In this document: in pieces, positions 9,759 to 19,022 of the stretch
Position numbering within the stretch: position 1 is the first letter of the stretch
How the letters are laid out: every line of letters starts with the position of its first letter
DNA from: Sporomusaceae bacterium
GTDB lineage: Bacteria > Bacillota > Negativicutes > Acidaminococcales > JAJUGR01
Length of the DNA: 64,000 bases
NCBI GenBank assembly: GCA_029265905.1
Contig: JAJUGR010000003.1
Location: forward strand, 111,556-175,555
Direction: 5' to 3'
Made by a program: the position numbers and the translations under genes
The notes under the pieces: model-generated
What the model was told of the DNA's origin: nothing
The model's database searches: none
Seen by the model: only the letters and a program-made list of their open reading frames with translations

Positions 9759-11513
9759 CTAAAGGACTAATAGCAAAACCAGCAAGCCCACAATCCAGGC
9801 GTCGTTGCGGTGGTGTACTTCCTGGTTATCCCGGATCATGACAAACGTGCCTTCGTGCATGAATCCGACAGCGACCAACTCATCCCAGTCGTCAAAGAAC
9901 AGTACGGCTTCACGGATGCGCGTGCCACGGTACCAAAAGTAGCCCTGGCTGTAGCGGTCGACATCGCGCCACCGGTACGAATGCAAGCCCGGGAACCGGT
10001 CGTTCCATTCCGGGTCGTAGATGGGCTCCATCCAGTATTCGGCGGCCGGGAAACGTTCGAGCATTGCGTAGCGCGACTCATGCCACCGAAACGGCATAGA
10101 TTCATCATACCGGTAATCGCTCCGGCGCCAGTTGTCCGCATAATAGAAGTCATCCTGCCAGTAGTACCGCCGCTCTTCCCGCCAATACGGCCGCTCTTCC
10201 CGCGACAGAATTACAAGCAGCAGCTCGAAGAACCACGCATCATGGTCGTGATGGCGGTGATGGTATACGTCCCAATCATCCCGGATAAAAACAAACACAT
10301 TGTCATGCATGAACCCGATGCCGACCAGTTCGTCCCAGGTATCAAAGAACAAAACCGCATCGCGGATCCGCGTACCACGGTACCAAAAATACCCATGGCT
10401 GTAGCGGTCGTTATCGTGCCACCGGTACGAATGCAGGCCCGGGAACCGGTCGTTCCACTGGCGGTCATGAATGGGCTCCATCCAATATTCAAACGACAAA
10501 AAGCGTTTGCGCAGCGAGTAGCTTGATTCATGCCAGCGGAAAAGGGTCGGCTCTTCGTATCGGTTCACCCGCTGCCAGTTGTCGTCCCGATAGGCGTCAT
10601 GCGACCAGTCATGGCGGGTTCGCTCAGGCCGCCGCTGTTCCTCCCGGCGCCGCTGTTCCTCCCGGCGCCGTTGTTCTTCCCGGCGCTGCTCATCCATTCG
10701 GCGTTGCTGCTCCAGACGCCGCTCATCCTCTCGGCGTTGCGACTGGCGTTGCTCTTCTGCGCGTTGCTGCTCCTCGCGGCGCTGCTGTTCTACACGTTGC
10801 TGCTCTTGCCGTTGGGCTTCAACCCGGCGCTGGTCTTCCTGCCGCTGCCCTTCCACCCGGCGCTGCTCCTCGCGGCGCTGCTGTTCTGCACGTTGCTGTT
10901 CCTCGCGGCGCTGTTGTTCCATCCGTTGCTGCTCTTGCCGTTGGGCTTCAACCCGGCGCTGGTCTTCCTGCCGCTGCCCTTCCACCCGGCGCTGATCCTG
11001 GCGTTGCTGTTCCTCGCGGCGCTGCTGTTCTGCACGTTGCTGTTGTTCCATCCGTTGCTGCTCCTGCCGCTGGACATCAGCCCGGCGCTGGTCTTCCTGC
11101 CGCTGCGCTTCCACTCGGCGCTGGTCTTGACGTTGCTGTTCCTGCCGGCGTTGTTCCTGACGCTGCTGCTCTGCACGCTGCTGCTCCTCGCGCCGCTGCT
11201 GTTCCCACCGTTGCTGTTCTTCGCGGCGTTGCTCCTGCCACTGCCGGTGCTGCTCCTCGCGACGCTGCTGCTCCTCGCGCCGCTGGCCTTCCCGTCGCTG
11301 CTCCTGTTCCTGTTCCCGCCGCTGTGCTTCTCTGCGCTGTTCCTGTTCCCTGCGCTGTTGCTCCGCCTGGCGCTGCTGCTCCTCGCGGCGCTGTTGAGTT
11401 TGCTGCGCCTCGTTGCTGACCGGCGCCATTTCCAACAGCGGAGCATATACCCCGCCTTGCATCAAACTGACCACCAGAGAACAGACGATCGCTTTTTGCG
11501 CACGTTTATTCAT
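9759..11513 (-). CDS. Secreted coiled-coil (QRREEQQR repeat) protein with two W-rich domains
   Basis: N-terminus MNKRAQKAIVCSLVVSLMQGGVYAPLLEMAP resembles that of 1102..2904; two domains with WHES..., WNDRFPGLHSYRW, GYFWYRGTRIR, FIRD motifs. Confidence 0.8.
   Translation of the reverse strand: MNKRAQKAIVCSLVVSLMQGGVYAPLLEMAPVSNEAQQTQQRREEQQRQAEQQRREQEQRREAQRREQEQEQRREGQRREEQQRREEQHRQWQEQRREEQQRWEQQRREEQQRAEQQRQEQRRQEQQRQDQRRVEAQRQEDQRRADVQRQEQQRMEQQQRAEQQRREEQQRQDQRRVEGQRQEDQRRVEAQRQEQQRMEQQRREEQQRAEQQRREEQRRVEGQRQEDQRRVEAQRQEQQRVEQQRREEQQRAEEQRQSQRREDERRLEQQRRMDEQRREEQRRREEQRRREEQRRPERTRHDWSHDAYRDDNWQRVNRYEEPTLFRWHESSYSLRKRFLSFEYWMEPIHDRQWNDRFPGLHSYRWHDNDRYSHGYFWYRGTRIRDAVLFFDTWDELVGIGFMHDNVFVFIRDDWDVYHHRHHDHDAWFFELLLVILSREERPYWREERRYYWQDDFYYADNWRRSDYRYDESMPFRWHESRYAMLERFPAAEYWMEPIYDPEWNDRFPGLHSYRWRDVDRYSQGYFWYRGTRIREAVLFFDDWDELVAVGFMHEGTFVMIRDNQEVHHRNDAWIVGLLVLLLVL
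10620..11410 (-). repeat. Tandem coding repeat of about 43 aa with 11-residue periodicity (VEGQRQEDQRRVEAQRQEQQRMEQQRREEQQRAEQQRREEQRR)
   Basis: Three consecutive 42-43 aa units in the translation of 9759..11513. Confidence 0.75.
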
Positions 11514-11701
11514 AATGCTCCCCTCCTTGTCTCTTAACGCCTGTCGGTTTTGCGTCTGACAAAGACAAAACCGCCAGGTCACAACCGAAATCCGGTGCGG
11601 CCTGGCAGTCATACGCCCTGATCGGGCCTTTAGACCCATGGCTTTGCGTCCTCACCTTTCAGCGAGTTTGCCAATACTATACAGTTCTCTTTTCATCGGC
11701 A

Positions 11702-12535
11702 TCAATGGGCAAGCAGGATTGCCGCCAGGCCCACCAGCCAGGCGTCGCTGCGATGATAAACCTCGTGGTCGTCACGGATAAAAACGAACACATTGTCATA
11801 CATAAACCCGATGCCGACCAATCCGTCCCATTCGTCAAAGTACAACATCAGGACGCGAATGTGGCGGCCATGATACCAAAAATGCCCCAAGTGCCGCCCG
11901 TTGTCGTGCCAGCGGTAGCACCTAAGCCCTGGAAAACGGTCATGCCATGCGCGGTCATCGACCGGTTCCAGCCTGTAGCCGTGCGCAAGGAAGCGATCAT
12001 GCAGCGCGGGCCGCGATTCATGCCAGGCAAACGGCGACGGAGAACGATACATGAAGTAGGTCCGGCGCCAATTTGCGTCGCGGTAAAAATCGTGCGACCA
12101 ATCATGCCGCTTTCGTTCGTCAGGATGGCGATAATCCCGGCGCTGTTGCTCCTGCCATTCGCGCCGTTCTTGCTCCTGCCATTGCCGATGCTGTTCTTCA
12201 CGGCGGCGTTCATCGTCGCGGCGCTGCCGTTCGTTGTGACGCCGCTGCTCCTCGCGGCGTTTGGCATCTTCCCGCCGCCACTGTTCCTTTCTGCGCTCAT
12301 CCTCGCGGTTTTGCCCATCACGCCGCGGGTGGTCCTCTCGCCTTTGCAGCGCCAAGCGGGCATCCTCTTGTTCCATCCGCACAGCCCACGGCTCGCCGTT
12401 CGCCGGCGCCACCTTAGGCGGCGAAGCATCCACCCCACACGGGGCCAAACCAAGCAGCAGAGAATAGACAAGTATCTTATCCAGATTCTTCAACACATCA
12501 CACCGCCCCCGTCCGCAAAAATTCGCCAACTTCAT
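11702..12535 (-). CDS. Secreted Q/R-rich coiled-coil protein with one W-rich domain
   Basis: 277 aa; HDWSHDFYRDANWRR...FAWHESRPALHDRF...FPGLRCYRWHDN...FWYHGRHIR...VFIRDDHEVYHRSDAWLVG, third paralog of the family. Confidence 0.8.
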   Translation of the reverse strand: MKLANFCGRGRCDVLKNLDKILVYSLLLGLAPCGVDASPPKVAPANGEPWAVRMEQEDARLALQRREDHPRRDGQNREDERRKEQWRREDAKRREEQRRHNERQRRDDERRREEQHRQWQEQERREWQEQQRRDYRHPDERKRHDWSHDFYRDANWRRTYFMYRSPSPFAWHESRPALHDRFLAHGYRLEPVDDRAWHDRFPGLRCYRWHDNGRHLGHFWYHGRHIRVLMLYFDEWDGLVGIGFMYDNVFVFIRDDHEVYHRSDAWLVGLAAILLAH

Positions 12536-12752
12536 TGAGAGCTGCGTTTATCGCCGAATCATCCTTCGCTACTGCCTGTCACAGCTGGCGTATACCAATC
12601 CTATTATCATTGTACACCGTTTTCAGATAAAATTACATATCAGCTCGATAATGCCACTATGTCACTTGTTTGTTTTTACACAACAAAAGGTTTTCTCCGG
12701 CTGCCGAAAGCAATATAATAAGAGTAGATCCCTTTGAAGCGAGGTCCGGATA

Positions 12753-13442
12753 TTGTTTAAACAAATCATCTCTTTGCTGCTGGCCTTTTTGCTGCTGTCA
12801 CAGCCAGTTTTCGCCCTGAGCAAGCCCGATGGCGCCGATTGGAAATTCATCAAAAGCACGATCGGCACGCAGGCCTGGCACGATTTAAAAGACGGTGTCG
12901 TAACGATCCCCGAAACAGCGATCAATGATTATGCCGCCCTCCATCTGCCTGCTTATCCCAGCCTTCGTTCCGCGCATATCTCGATCCACAGCAACAACCG
13001 GCTGACGATCGACCTTGATACCCACACCCTGGGGCACATAAGAATCAACGGCACAATCACCCGCTTTGTCCAAAGCCGCGAGGAATCGACCATGAGCATT
13101 CGCATCACAAAACGCAAATTGCTGGACAAACCTGTCACATCCTGGTTTTTGGCACAGCTGAGCCTGGGCATGCTGACTAAGCTGTTCGGCAATCCGATGA
13201 ACGACGGCCAGCATCTATTCGCAACACAAATCAGCGGCGACACAGTCACCGTCAATTTTAAACCCTTCATGGAGCAGTCAGCGCTCAACGGGTTGTCAAT
13301 TGGCAACGTGTCGGTGCTAGACCTGATTACGGTTGAGTCCCTTTCAACGGTCGAAGGCGCCGTGCTGCTTCAGGCCGATTGCCACACGCCTCCTTACGCC
13401 GCCGCTTTGTTGCGCGGCCTAGCGGAAAAAACGCCCTTGTAG
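12753..13442 (+). CDS. Secreted/periplasmic protein of unknown function (possibly DUF2993/LmeA-like)
   Basis: 229 aa; signal peptide MFKQIISLLLAFLLLSQPVFA; family assignment from general sequence character only. Confidence 0.5.
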   Translation: MFKQIISLLLAFLLLSQPVFALSKPDGADWKFIKSTIGTQAWHDLKDGVVTIPETAINDYAALHLPAYPSLRSAHISIHSNNRLTIDLDTHTLGHIRINGTITRFVQSREESTMSIRITKRKLLDKPVTSWFLAQLSLGMLTKLFGNPMNDGQHLFATQISGDTVTVNFKPFMEQSALNGLSIGNVSVLDLITVESLSTVEGAVLLQADCHTPPYAAALLRGLAEKTPL

Positions 13443-13588
13443 AAGACAAACCATCCCAAGGCCGACCTGCACTAACGCCGACTAACGGGAGGTGGCTTGC
13501 CATGCACAACAATATCGATACATAGCCGCAGCTTGCTGGCACCCCGGCAACCTGACCGAGTCAATTTTGATATTACTGACAGGGGGTT

Positions 13589-13783
13589 ATGCTTATGTCC
13601 TCCCAAACGATCAAAATGCTTGCCGTTATCATTGCGCTGCTCGCCGGCCTTTACGTCTACAAAAATGCAAAAAACCGCGGCGGCTCGGGCGTTATGGCTT
13701 TCGGCTGGGCACTCGTCGTCATGTACTTTCCGATGCTCTTTTTCCCAGCCTACCTCCTCTTCCGACCCAAAAAAGCCAACTAA
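13589..13783 (+). CDS. Small membrane protein
   Basis: 64 aa with two hydrophobic segments; RBS-like aggggg upstream; terminator directly downstream. Confidence 0.5.
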   Translation: MLMSSQTIKMLAVIIALLAGLYVYKNAKNRGGSGVMAFGWALVVMYFPMLFFPAYLLFRPKKAN

Positions 13784-13822
13784 AAAACGTTCCCAAGCCA
13801 CTGCGGCCTTGGGAACGTTTTT
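13782..13822. terminator. Bidirectional terminator between convergent genes
   Basis: aaaaaacgttcccaag ... cttgggaacgttttt. Confidence 0.8.
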
Positions 13823-15154
13823 AGTTGTCAGGCGCTAGCTTGCGCCACGCATCAAACTGTTCTCCCCCTAGGGTAAAGGCTTTAACCCGCAACTCGCGCT
13901 CACTGACTTCCACCGTCAAGTAATTTGGCTCTTCCAGCGGGTTATAAAACGCCGCATCCCACGCCTTCCTTTGAAAGCGGCTGTGCCGTCTTTCCCCGCT
14001 TCTCCCGGTAGTAAAGTAAACCGTTCCCACCTCTGCTTCATCGCGCCACACCCCGTCACGGATTGGAAAGGAACGGGCATAGACATGCTCATGGCCGGCA
14101 AAAACCACATCCACCCGATGCCTGTCCAGCACCGGCGCAAACGCTTGTTGCAGCTCCCACCCCGCATAAACCGCGCGGTTGTGGTACAGCGGCCGGTGGA
14201 TGAACACCAGTTTCCACCGCCTGTCGGTCGCCGCCAAATCTTCTTCCAACCACGTTTTCTGCCACTCCAGCAACTGGTCTTTCGCTTCTTTTTCATCAAA
14301 AACCTGGCTGTCGAGGACAGCGAAATGCGCATCGCCATAATCAAAGGAATACACCCGGCCGCGCAAAGCCGCCGGCCCATTAGGGGGCACTGGGAAGAAG
14401 GACAGGTACAGCCGGGGCGGGACAACAGCCGCTTCTGCGCTGTAGGTTTCATGGTTGCCCAAAGTCGGCATAACGGGAATGGCATCGATGATCCCTCGCC
14501 CGGCGTCAAACCAGCTGCTCCACTGGCGATAACTAAGCCGACGTCCACCAAATCACCTGCGTTGATGACAAAGGCGGCGTCGCGATTTCGCTCGTACGCA
14601 GCCTGCAAGGTCAACTGCCACGCGGTGTACAGCACGCCTTGCGAATCACCGAACAGCAGGAACTTAAAGGGCGCCGGTGCTGCCGGCGCAGTGGTAAAAG
14701 TGCGGTATTCGCTCCAAAACAGTCCATTGCCAACCCGGTACTGATATTGCGCGCCGCTTTTAAGGCCTGTCAGTTGCGCCGAATGGACAGCGATCACGCC
14801 ATTATCTGTTTCAACCGCCGCTTTTTCCCCCGCCACCCTGATTGCGGGCCGCCGGCCTGCCGCTTCCCGGTACTCGACGTAACCACCGCCGGCATATCCT
14901 CCCGTGTGCCAGGTGATCGTCTGCGTCGTCGCCGGCGGTCCCGTCCAAGTCAGCAGCACGTGACGCGGCCAAAGCCCGAGCCGAGGGGCAAAATGGCTGA
15001 TTGCCAGGAAGCACAGGAGCACGGCGGCCACGCCCATTAGTTGTCGTTTAGAAAGAAACTGTCTTCCCCACAAGGTAATCGCCCCTTTATGGCCAGCGCA
15101 GCCAATGCACTCTGAACATCTTGTCGAAAAAAGAATTCGCCAAACTTTTGTCAA
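13821..15154 (-). pseudogene. Purple-acid-phosphatase-like metallophosphoesterase with a single-base frameshift near 14532-14538
   Basis: N-terminal half (LTWTGPPATTQTITWHTGG...FGDSQG...NAGDLVDVG) and C-terminal half (SYRQWSSWFDAGRGIIDAIPVMPTLGNHETY...VFAGHEHVYARSFP) lie in adjacent frames with no missing residues. Confidence 0.75.
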
Positions 15155-15236
15155 TCCCTCCGCGCACGTCTAACAGGAGATTGCGTGTTCATGTCAAAAT
15201 AGTCGGGAGGGAAACAAACATAGAGGAGGAATTGCT

Positions 15237-15887
15237 GTGGTCAAACGAATTGCCCGAATGCTCCTGCTGGCGGTATTTTCGCTTGTGGTGGTGAGTTCCG
15301 CCGCCTATGCGGCTGCGCCGCACGACAGCCATGGAACTGCACCGGCGCCAACGGCGTCCATGATGTCAATGACTACCCCGCAGTGGGATGGCAACCTGCC
15401 CTTTGACAAATGGTTTCTCGACAACATGGTTCCCCACCATCAGCAAGCGGTTATGATGTCGCGCATGCTGTTCATGCACACCCAGCGGGCGGAAATGAAA
15501 ACGCTAAGCAATGACATCATTCAGGCGCAGTTGAAGGAAATCGAGCAAATGCAAGCCTGGCGCTCCTACTGGTTCAACACGCAGCCGCTGGCAACTCACC
15601 CCGGCATGATGCACGGAATGACAGGGATCATGCGCATGGAATGCGGCGGCATGATGAACATGGCGCCAGGGCCCATGTCGCACATGATGAACATGGATAT
15701 CGACCTTTGGTTTATCAACAACATGATCCCGCATCACGAGGGTGCGATCGCCATGTCTACTCTAGCACTAACAAACGCCGAACACCCTGAGATTCTAACA
15801 CTGGCGCAATCGATTATCGCCACCCAGCAAAAAGAAATTGACCTGCTGAAACAATGGAAGGCCGCCTGGTATCCAACCGCTAAATAA
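15237..15887 (+). CDS. DUF305 family protein, Met/His-rich, secreted
   Basis: 216 aa with signal peptide; two DUF305 halves WFLDNMVPHHQQAVMMS and WFINNMIPHHEGAIAMS. Confidence 0.85.
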   Translation: MVKRIARMLLLAVFSLVVVSSAAYAAAPHDSHGTAPAPTASMMSMTTPQWDGNLPFDKWFLDNMVPHHQQAVMMSRMLFMHTQRAEMKTLSNDIIQAQLKEIEQMQAWRSYWFNTQPLATHPGMMHGMTGIMRMECGGMMNMAPGPMSHMMNMDIDLWFINNMIPHHEGAIAMSTLALTNAEHPEILTLAQSIIATQQKEIDLLKQWKAAWYPTAK

Positions 15888-15894
15888 ATGCAAG

Positions 15895-15936
15895 AAGGAC
15901 GTCTGCGATTTTCACAGGCGTCCTTTCTCTTTTTCA
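15895..15936 (+). terminator. Terminator downstream of the DUF305 gene
   Basis: aaggacgtctg...caggcgtcctt followed by T-rich tract. Confidence 0.65.
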
Positions 15937-17091
15937 CACCGCTTTCAACGGCAGCCAGATATGAAACACGCTGCCTTCATTCACGCGGCTCTCGACCGTA
16001 ACCCGGCCGCCGTGAATTTCCACCAATTGCTTGACGATCGCCAGCCCCAGCCCGGAGCCGCCGCTCTTGCGGTCCCGCGATTTGTCGCCTCGGTAAAAAT
16101 GGTCGAACACGTACGGCAAATCTTCCGGGGCAATGCCTTCCCCCTCATCGGCAATGGATACTTTGAGCCAGGGATCAGTTTGCTCCATCACCCTCGCGGT
16201 ATACACCCGGATCGCCCCTTGTGCCGGCGAATAGCGGATCGCATTGACCAAAATGTTGTACAGCACCTGGTTCATGCGGTCGGGATCGACCACAACGTCC
16301 GGCAAGCAGTCCGCCAAGGCGCATTCGATCCGAATTTGCTTTGCATCCGCCAGCGGCTTGAGCATCAGCACCGTCCGCGCCACCAGCTGGTTCATGTCCG
16401 TGGGCCGCTTTTCCAGCACCAACTGGCGCACCTCGGCCAAGGACAGGTCGCGCAAATCCTTGATCAGCCGGTTCAGCCGCACGGCCTCGTCGTGCAGCGA
16501 GCGCAGCTGCGCCTTGTCCGGCGCAATGACGCCATCCACCATTCCTTCCAGGTTGCCCTGGATGACGGCCAGCGGCGTCCGCAGCTCATGGGCGATATTG
16601 GCCAGCAGTTGACGCCTAAGCGTGGCGTTAGCCGCCAGACTCTGCGACATGCGGTTGAAAATATCCGCCAAATGACCGACCTCGTCATTCGTCTCCACCG
16701 GAGCTGTTTTGCCCAGCTCCCCTTGCGCCACTTGCTCGGCAACCTGCCCCAGTTTGCGGATTGGAATGGTAATGCTGCGGGCCAGGGCATAGCTGGCCGC
16801 CAAACCGAGCGCCATAATTCCAACCCCCACCCAGCGCAGCGAGGCATGCACCGATTCGAGAAAATTCTTCTCCAGCGACCCCATGACCAGCGTCATGGTC
16901 GGCGAACCGGACGCTTGCCCGCCTTGCGTCATTTCCATATGCTGCACGACCAGGTACTGCTGAAACAACTCGACCATCTGCGCATCGGCCAGGTAAATCA
17001 GCAAAAAAACCGTGACGGAAATCGACAAAAACATCAAGCCGGTGATGCGGTACGTGATAGAGTTGAATCTATTCATAGCCGTCACCGGCAA
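15934..17091 (-). CDS. HAMP-containing sensor histidine kinase
   Basis: 385 aa; HELRTPLAVIQGNLEGM H-box, N box, DEGEGIAPEDLPYVFDHFYRGD, GSGLGLAIVKQLVEIHGG. Confidence 0.92.
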   Translation of the reverse strand: MPVTAMNRFNSITYRITGLMFLSISVTVFLLIYLADAQMVELFQQYLVVQHMEMTQGGQASGSPTMTLVMGSLEKNFLESVHASLRWVGVGIMALGLAASYALARSITIPIRKLGQVAEQVAQGELGKTAPVETNDEVGHLADIFNRMSQSLAANATLRRQLLANIAHELRTPLAVIQGNLEGMVDGVIAPDKAQLRSLHDEAVRLNRLIKDLRDLSLAEVRQLVLEKRPTDMNQLVARTVLMLKPLADAKQIRIECALADCLPDVVVDPDRMNQVLYNILVNAIRYSPAQGAIRVYTARVMEQTDPWLKVSIADEGEGIAPEDLPYVFDHFYRGDKSRDRKSGGSGLGLAIVKQLVEIHGGRVTVESRVNEGSVFHIWLPLKAV

Positions 17092-17764
17092 ATTTGTAGC
17101 CTACCCCGTAGACCGTGAGCACGTATTTGGGCGCCTTCGGATCATCCTCCAGCTTGCGGCGCAAATTCTTGATGTGCGCGTCGACAGTCCGCTCATAGCC
17201 TTCAAAGGAGTAGCCCTGCGTCTGCTCCACGATCTGCAGTCGGCTGAACACCTTGCCCGCATTGCCGGCCAGCACCTCTAAAAGCTTGAACTCAGTGGGC
17301 GTCAGTTCCACTACCGCCCCGCTTTTCAGCACCTGGTGGCGCTCCAGGTCGATAGTCAGCGCGCCGGCTTTAATCACCTCCGGCTGCACCACCGCGTTGC
17401 GGGTGCGCCGCAAAATCGCTTTGGCGCGGGCGACGACCTCCTTGGGACTGAAAGGCTTCGTCACGTAATCATCGGCGCCGATTTCCAGGCCAATCAGCCG
17501 ATCGCTTTCTTCATCCCTGGCCGTCAGCATCAGAATCGGCAAATCGCTGTCGCGGCGAATCCGCCGGCATACGTCCCAGCCGGCGAGGCCGGGCAGCATC
17601 AAGTCCAGGATCATAATGTCCGGCTTTTTCTCCCGGACGGCCTGCAGCGCGTCCAGCCCGTCATGAACCGTATGCGTGACAAACCCTTCTTTGTCAAAAT
17701 AGGTCTTGAGCAATTGCGCCAGTTTGACATCGTCGTCAACAATCAACACCGAATTATGGGCCAC
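17069..17764 (-). CDS. OmpR-family response regulator
   Basis: VLIVDDDVKLAQLLKTYF receiver, DIMILDLMLPGLAGW, winged-helix C-terminus ending DPKAPKYVLTVYGVGYKF; overlaps the kinase gene. Confidence 0.92.
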   Translation of the reverse strand: MAHNSVLIVDDDVKLAQLLKTYFDKEGFVTHTVHDGLDALQAVREKKPDIMILDLMLPGLAGWDVCRRIRRDSDLPILMLTARDEESDRLIGLEIGADDYVTKPFSPKEVVARAKAILRRTRNAVVQPEVIKAGALTIDLERHQVLKSGAVVELTPTEFKLLEVLAGNAGKVFSRLQIVEQTQGYSFEGYERTVDAHIKNLRRKLEDDPKAPKYVLTVYGVGYKFAGDGYE

Positions 17765-17890
17765 GCCAGCCCCTCCCCTCGAAACCATTCACTTTCTATA
17801 AATTCTTGACCAGACGTCGAACTCCTCCCCTTCGGGAAAACTTGCCGAGACCCACTGTCTCGTTTGAGTAATTTCGCCTCGTTTAGACAA

Positions 17891-17925
17891 GTGTGGCCCA
17901 GCATCCGTCGGACGCTGGGCCACAC
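17891..17925 (-). terminator. Strong hairpin downstream of the Met-rich protein gene
   Basis: gtgtggcccagc...gctgggccacac inverted repeat between 17977 and the response regulator start. Confidence 0.6.
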
Positions 17926-17976
17926 GCTTTAGCATCGGCTTGATTATGAGTTATGCGCCGGCCGCCAAGCGGCGTT

Positions 17977-18378
17977 TCAGCCGGCATGATGCGCGCTATG
18001 GTCCTGTCCGGCCGGGGCTGCCGCCCGCGGTGCCGGGACCGACTCGGCCGCATTGAGCATTTCCTTCATCATCTTTTTGAACTCCGGATCGCTCGCCAGC
18101 ATCTGCTTCATCATCGCCTGCATCTGCGGCTGCTTCACCATGCCTTGCATCATTTTTTGCATGTCAGCGTCCTTCATCATCTCGCCGCAAGCCGCTTGCA
18201 TATCCGCTGTTTTAGCGCTATCGCCATGCGTTTGTCCGCATTGCATCGGCCCGGAAGCGGCCGGCGGTTCTGGTTTCGCTGCCGCGCTGCCGATCGCGTT
18301 GCCGCCAAAAGTCACGCCCAATACTGCCGCGGCCATCAATCCGCCTACCACAAAACCTGCCATTTTATTATTTTTCAT
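17977..18378 (-). CDS. Secreted Met-rich protein with His-containing C-terminus, possibly metal-binding
   Basis: 133 aa; signal/TM N-terminus; MMKDADMQKMMQGMVKQPQMQAMMKQML, ending QDHSAHHAG. Confidence 0.6.
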   Translation of the reverse strand: MKNNKMAGFVVGGLMAAAVLGVTFGGNAIGSAAAKPEPPAASGPMQCGQTHGDSAKTADMQAACGEMMKDADMQKMMQGMVKQPQMQAMMKQMLASDPEFKKMMKEMLNAAESVPAPRAAAPAGQDHSAHHAG

Positions 18379-18440
18379 TTTCAGTTCTCCTTTTTCATCA
18401 GCATCGCTGCTTGCTATGGTTTTATCTTACCAGCACAATG

Positions 18441-18469
18441 TGAAGAAGTTATGAAGAACTGTTGAAGAA
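18441..18469 (-). promoter_or_regulatory. Triple direct repeat TGAAGAA at 11-bp spacing, candidate OmpR-type response regulator site
   Basis: tgaagaagttatgaagaactgttgaagaa; repeats start at 18441, 18452, 18463, upstream of the Met-rich gene. Confidence 0.55.
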
Positions 18470-18553
18470 CTTCTGCTTTTTAGCCGCGCAGTGAACCGGC
18501 CCAGGCTTTGAGTTATGTGGTTATGTGAAGCCTGACCCTGTTTTTTCACTGTT

Positions 18554-18961
18554 TTAAAAGGTAAACTTCTTCGGCGGTTGACCGGAGAAGTCAGCCATTA
18601 CCACTTCGCCATGCGCCAGGTAAAACAGCTCAAACACAGGATTGTCCGGCGTTTGGTAAATCGACTTGACCAGCTCGTTTTCCGTTAAAATGCGTGCTTT
18701 GATAGCCGCGTCGTCGCTAAAGACTGCCTGGCCGCTGACGCGAATCCAGGCAAACGCCGGTGAAGTGCTGCAAAACTCCAGATTCGAATTGGCCTTCAGT
18801 TGCGTCGAGACGTCTTTTGTGCTGCCCGTGCAAAAGTAGAGCCTGCCGCCATCTTCCAGCATAAACTGGAACGGCCGCACCCTCGGCTTGTCGCCGTCAA
18901 CCGTAGCAAAGCAACCGATCGGATTTTCCTGTAAAAACTTAATGGCTTCTTTCATATTCAT
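18554..18961 (-). CDS. Pyridoxamine 5'-phosphate oxidase family protein
   Basis: MNMKEAIKFLQENPIGCFATVDGDKPRVRPFQFMLEDGGRLYFCT. Confidence 0.85.
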   Translation of the reverse strand: MNMKEAIKFLQENPIGCFATVDGDKPRVRPFQFMLEDGGRLYFCTGSTKDVSTQLKANSNLEFCSTSPAFAWIRVSGQAVFSDDAAIKARILTENELVKSIYQTPDNPVFELFYLAHGEVVMADFSGQPPKKFTF

Positions 18962-19022
18962 TACCCCCAATAGTCTTTTATCAACAGCCCGTCGCCAGGC
19001 CATTCACCATGCTGCAAATATA

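Noticed and set aside
10523-11537. Plus-strand ORFs rich in Ala/Pro/Val or Leu (AVPPGAAVPPGAV..., LPALLFHPLL...)
   Set aside because: Antisense readings of the QRREEQQR repeat; not credible proteins
11705-12538. 277-aa plus-strand ORF
   Set aside because: Mirror of the coiled-coil gene on the minus strand, which has a signal peptide and conserved domain
15961-17118. 385-aa plus-strand ORF
   Set aside because: Complete antisense of the histidine kinase with convincing HK motifs; no RBS or family signal
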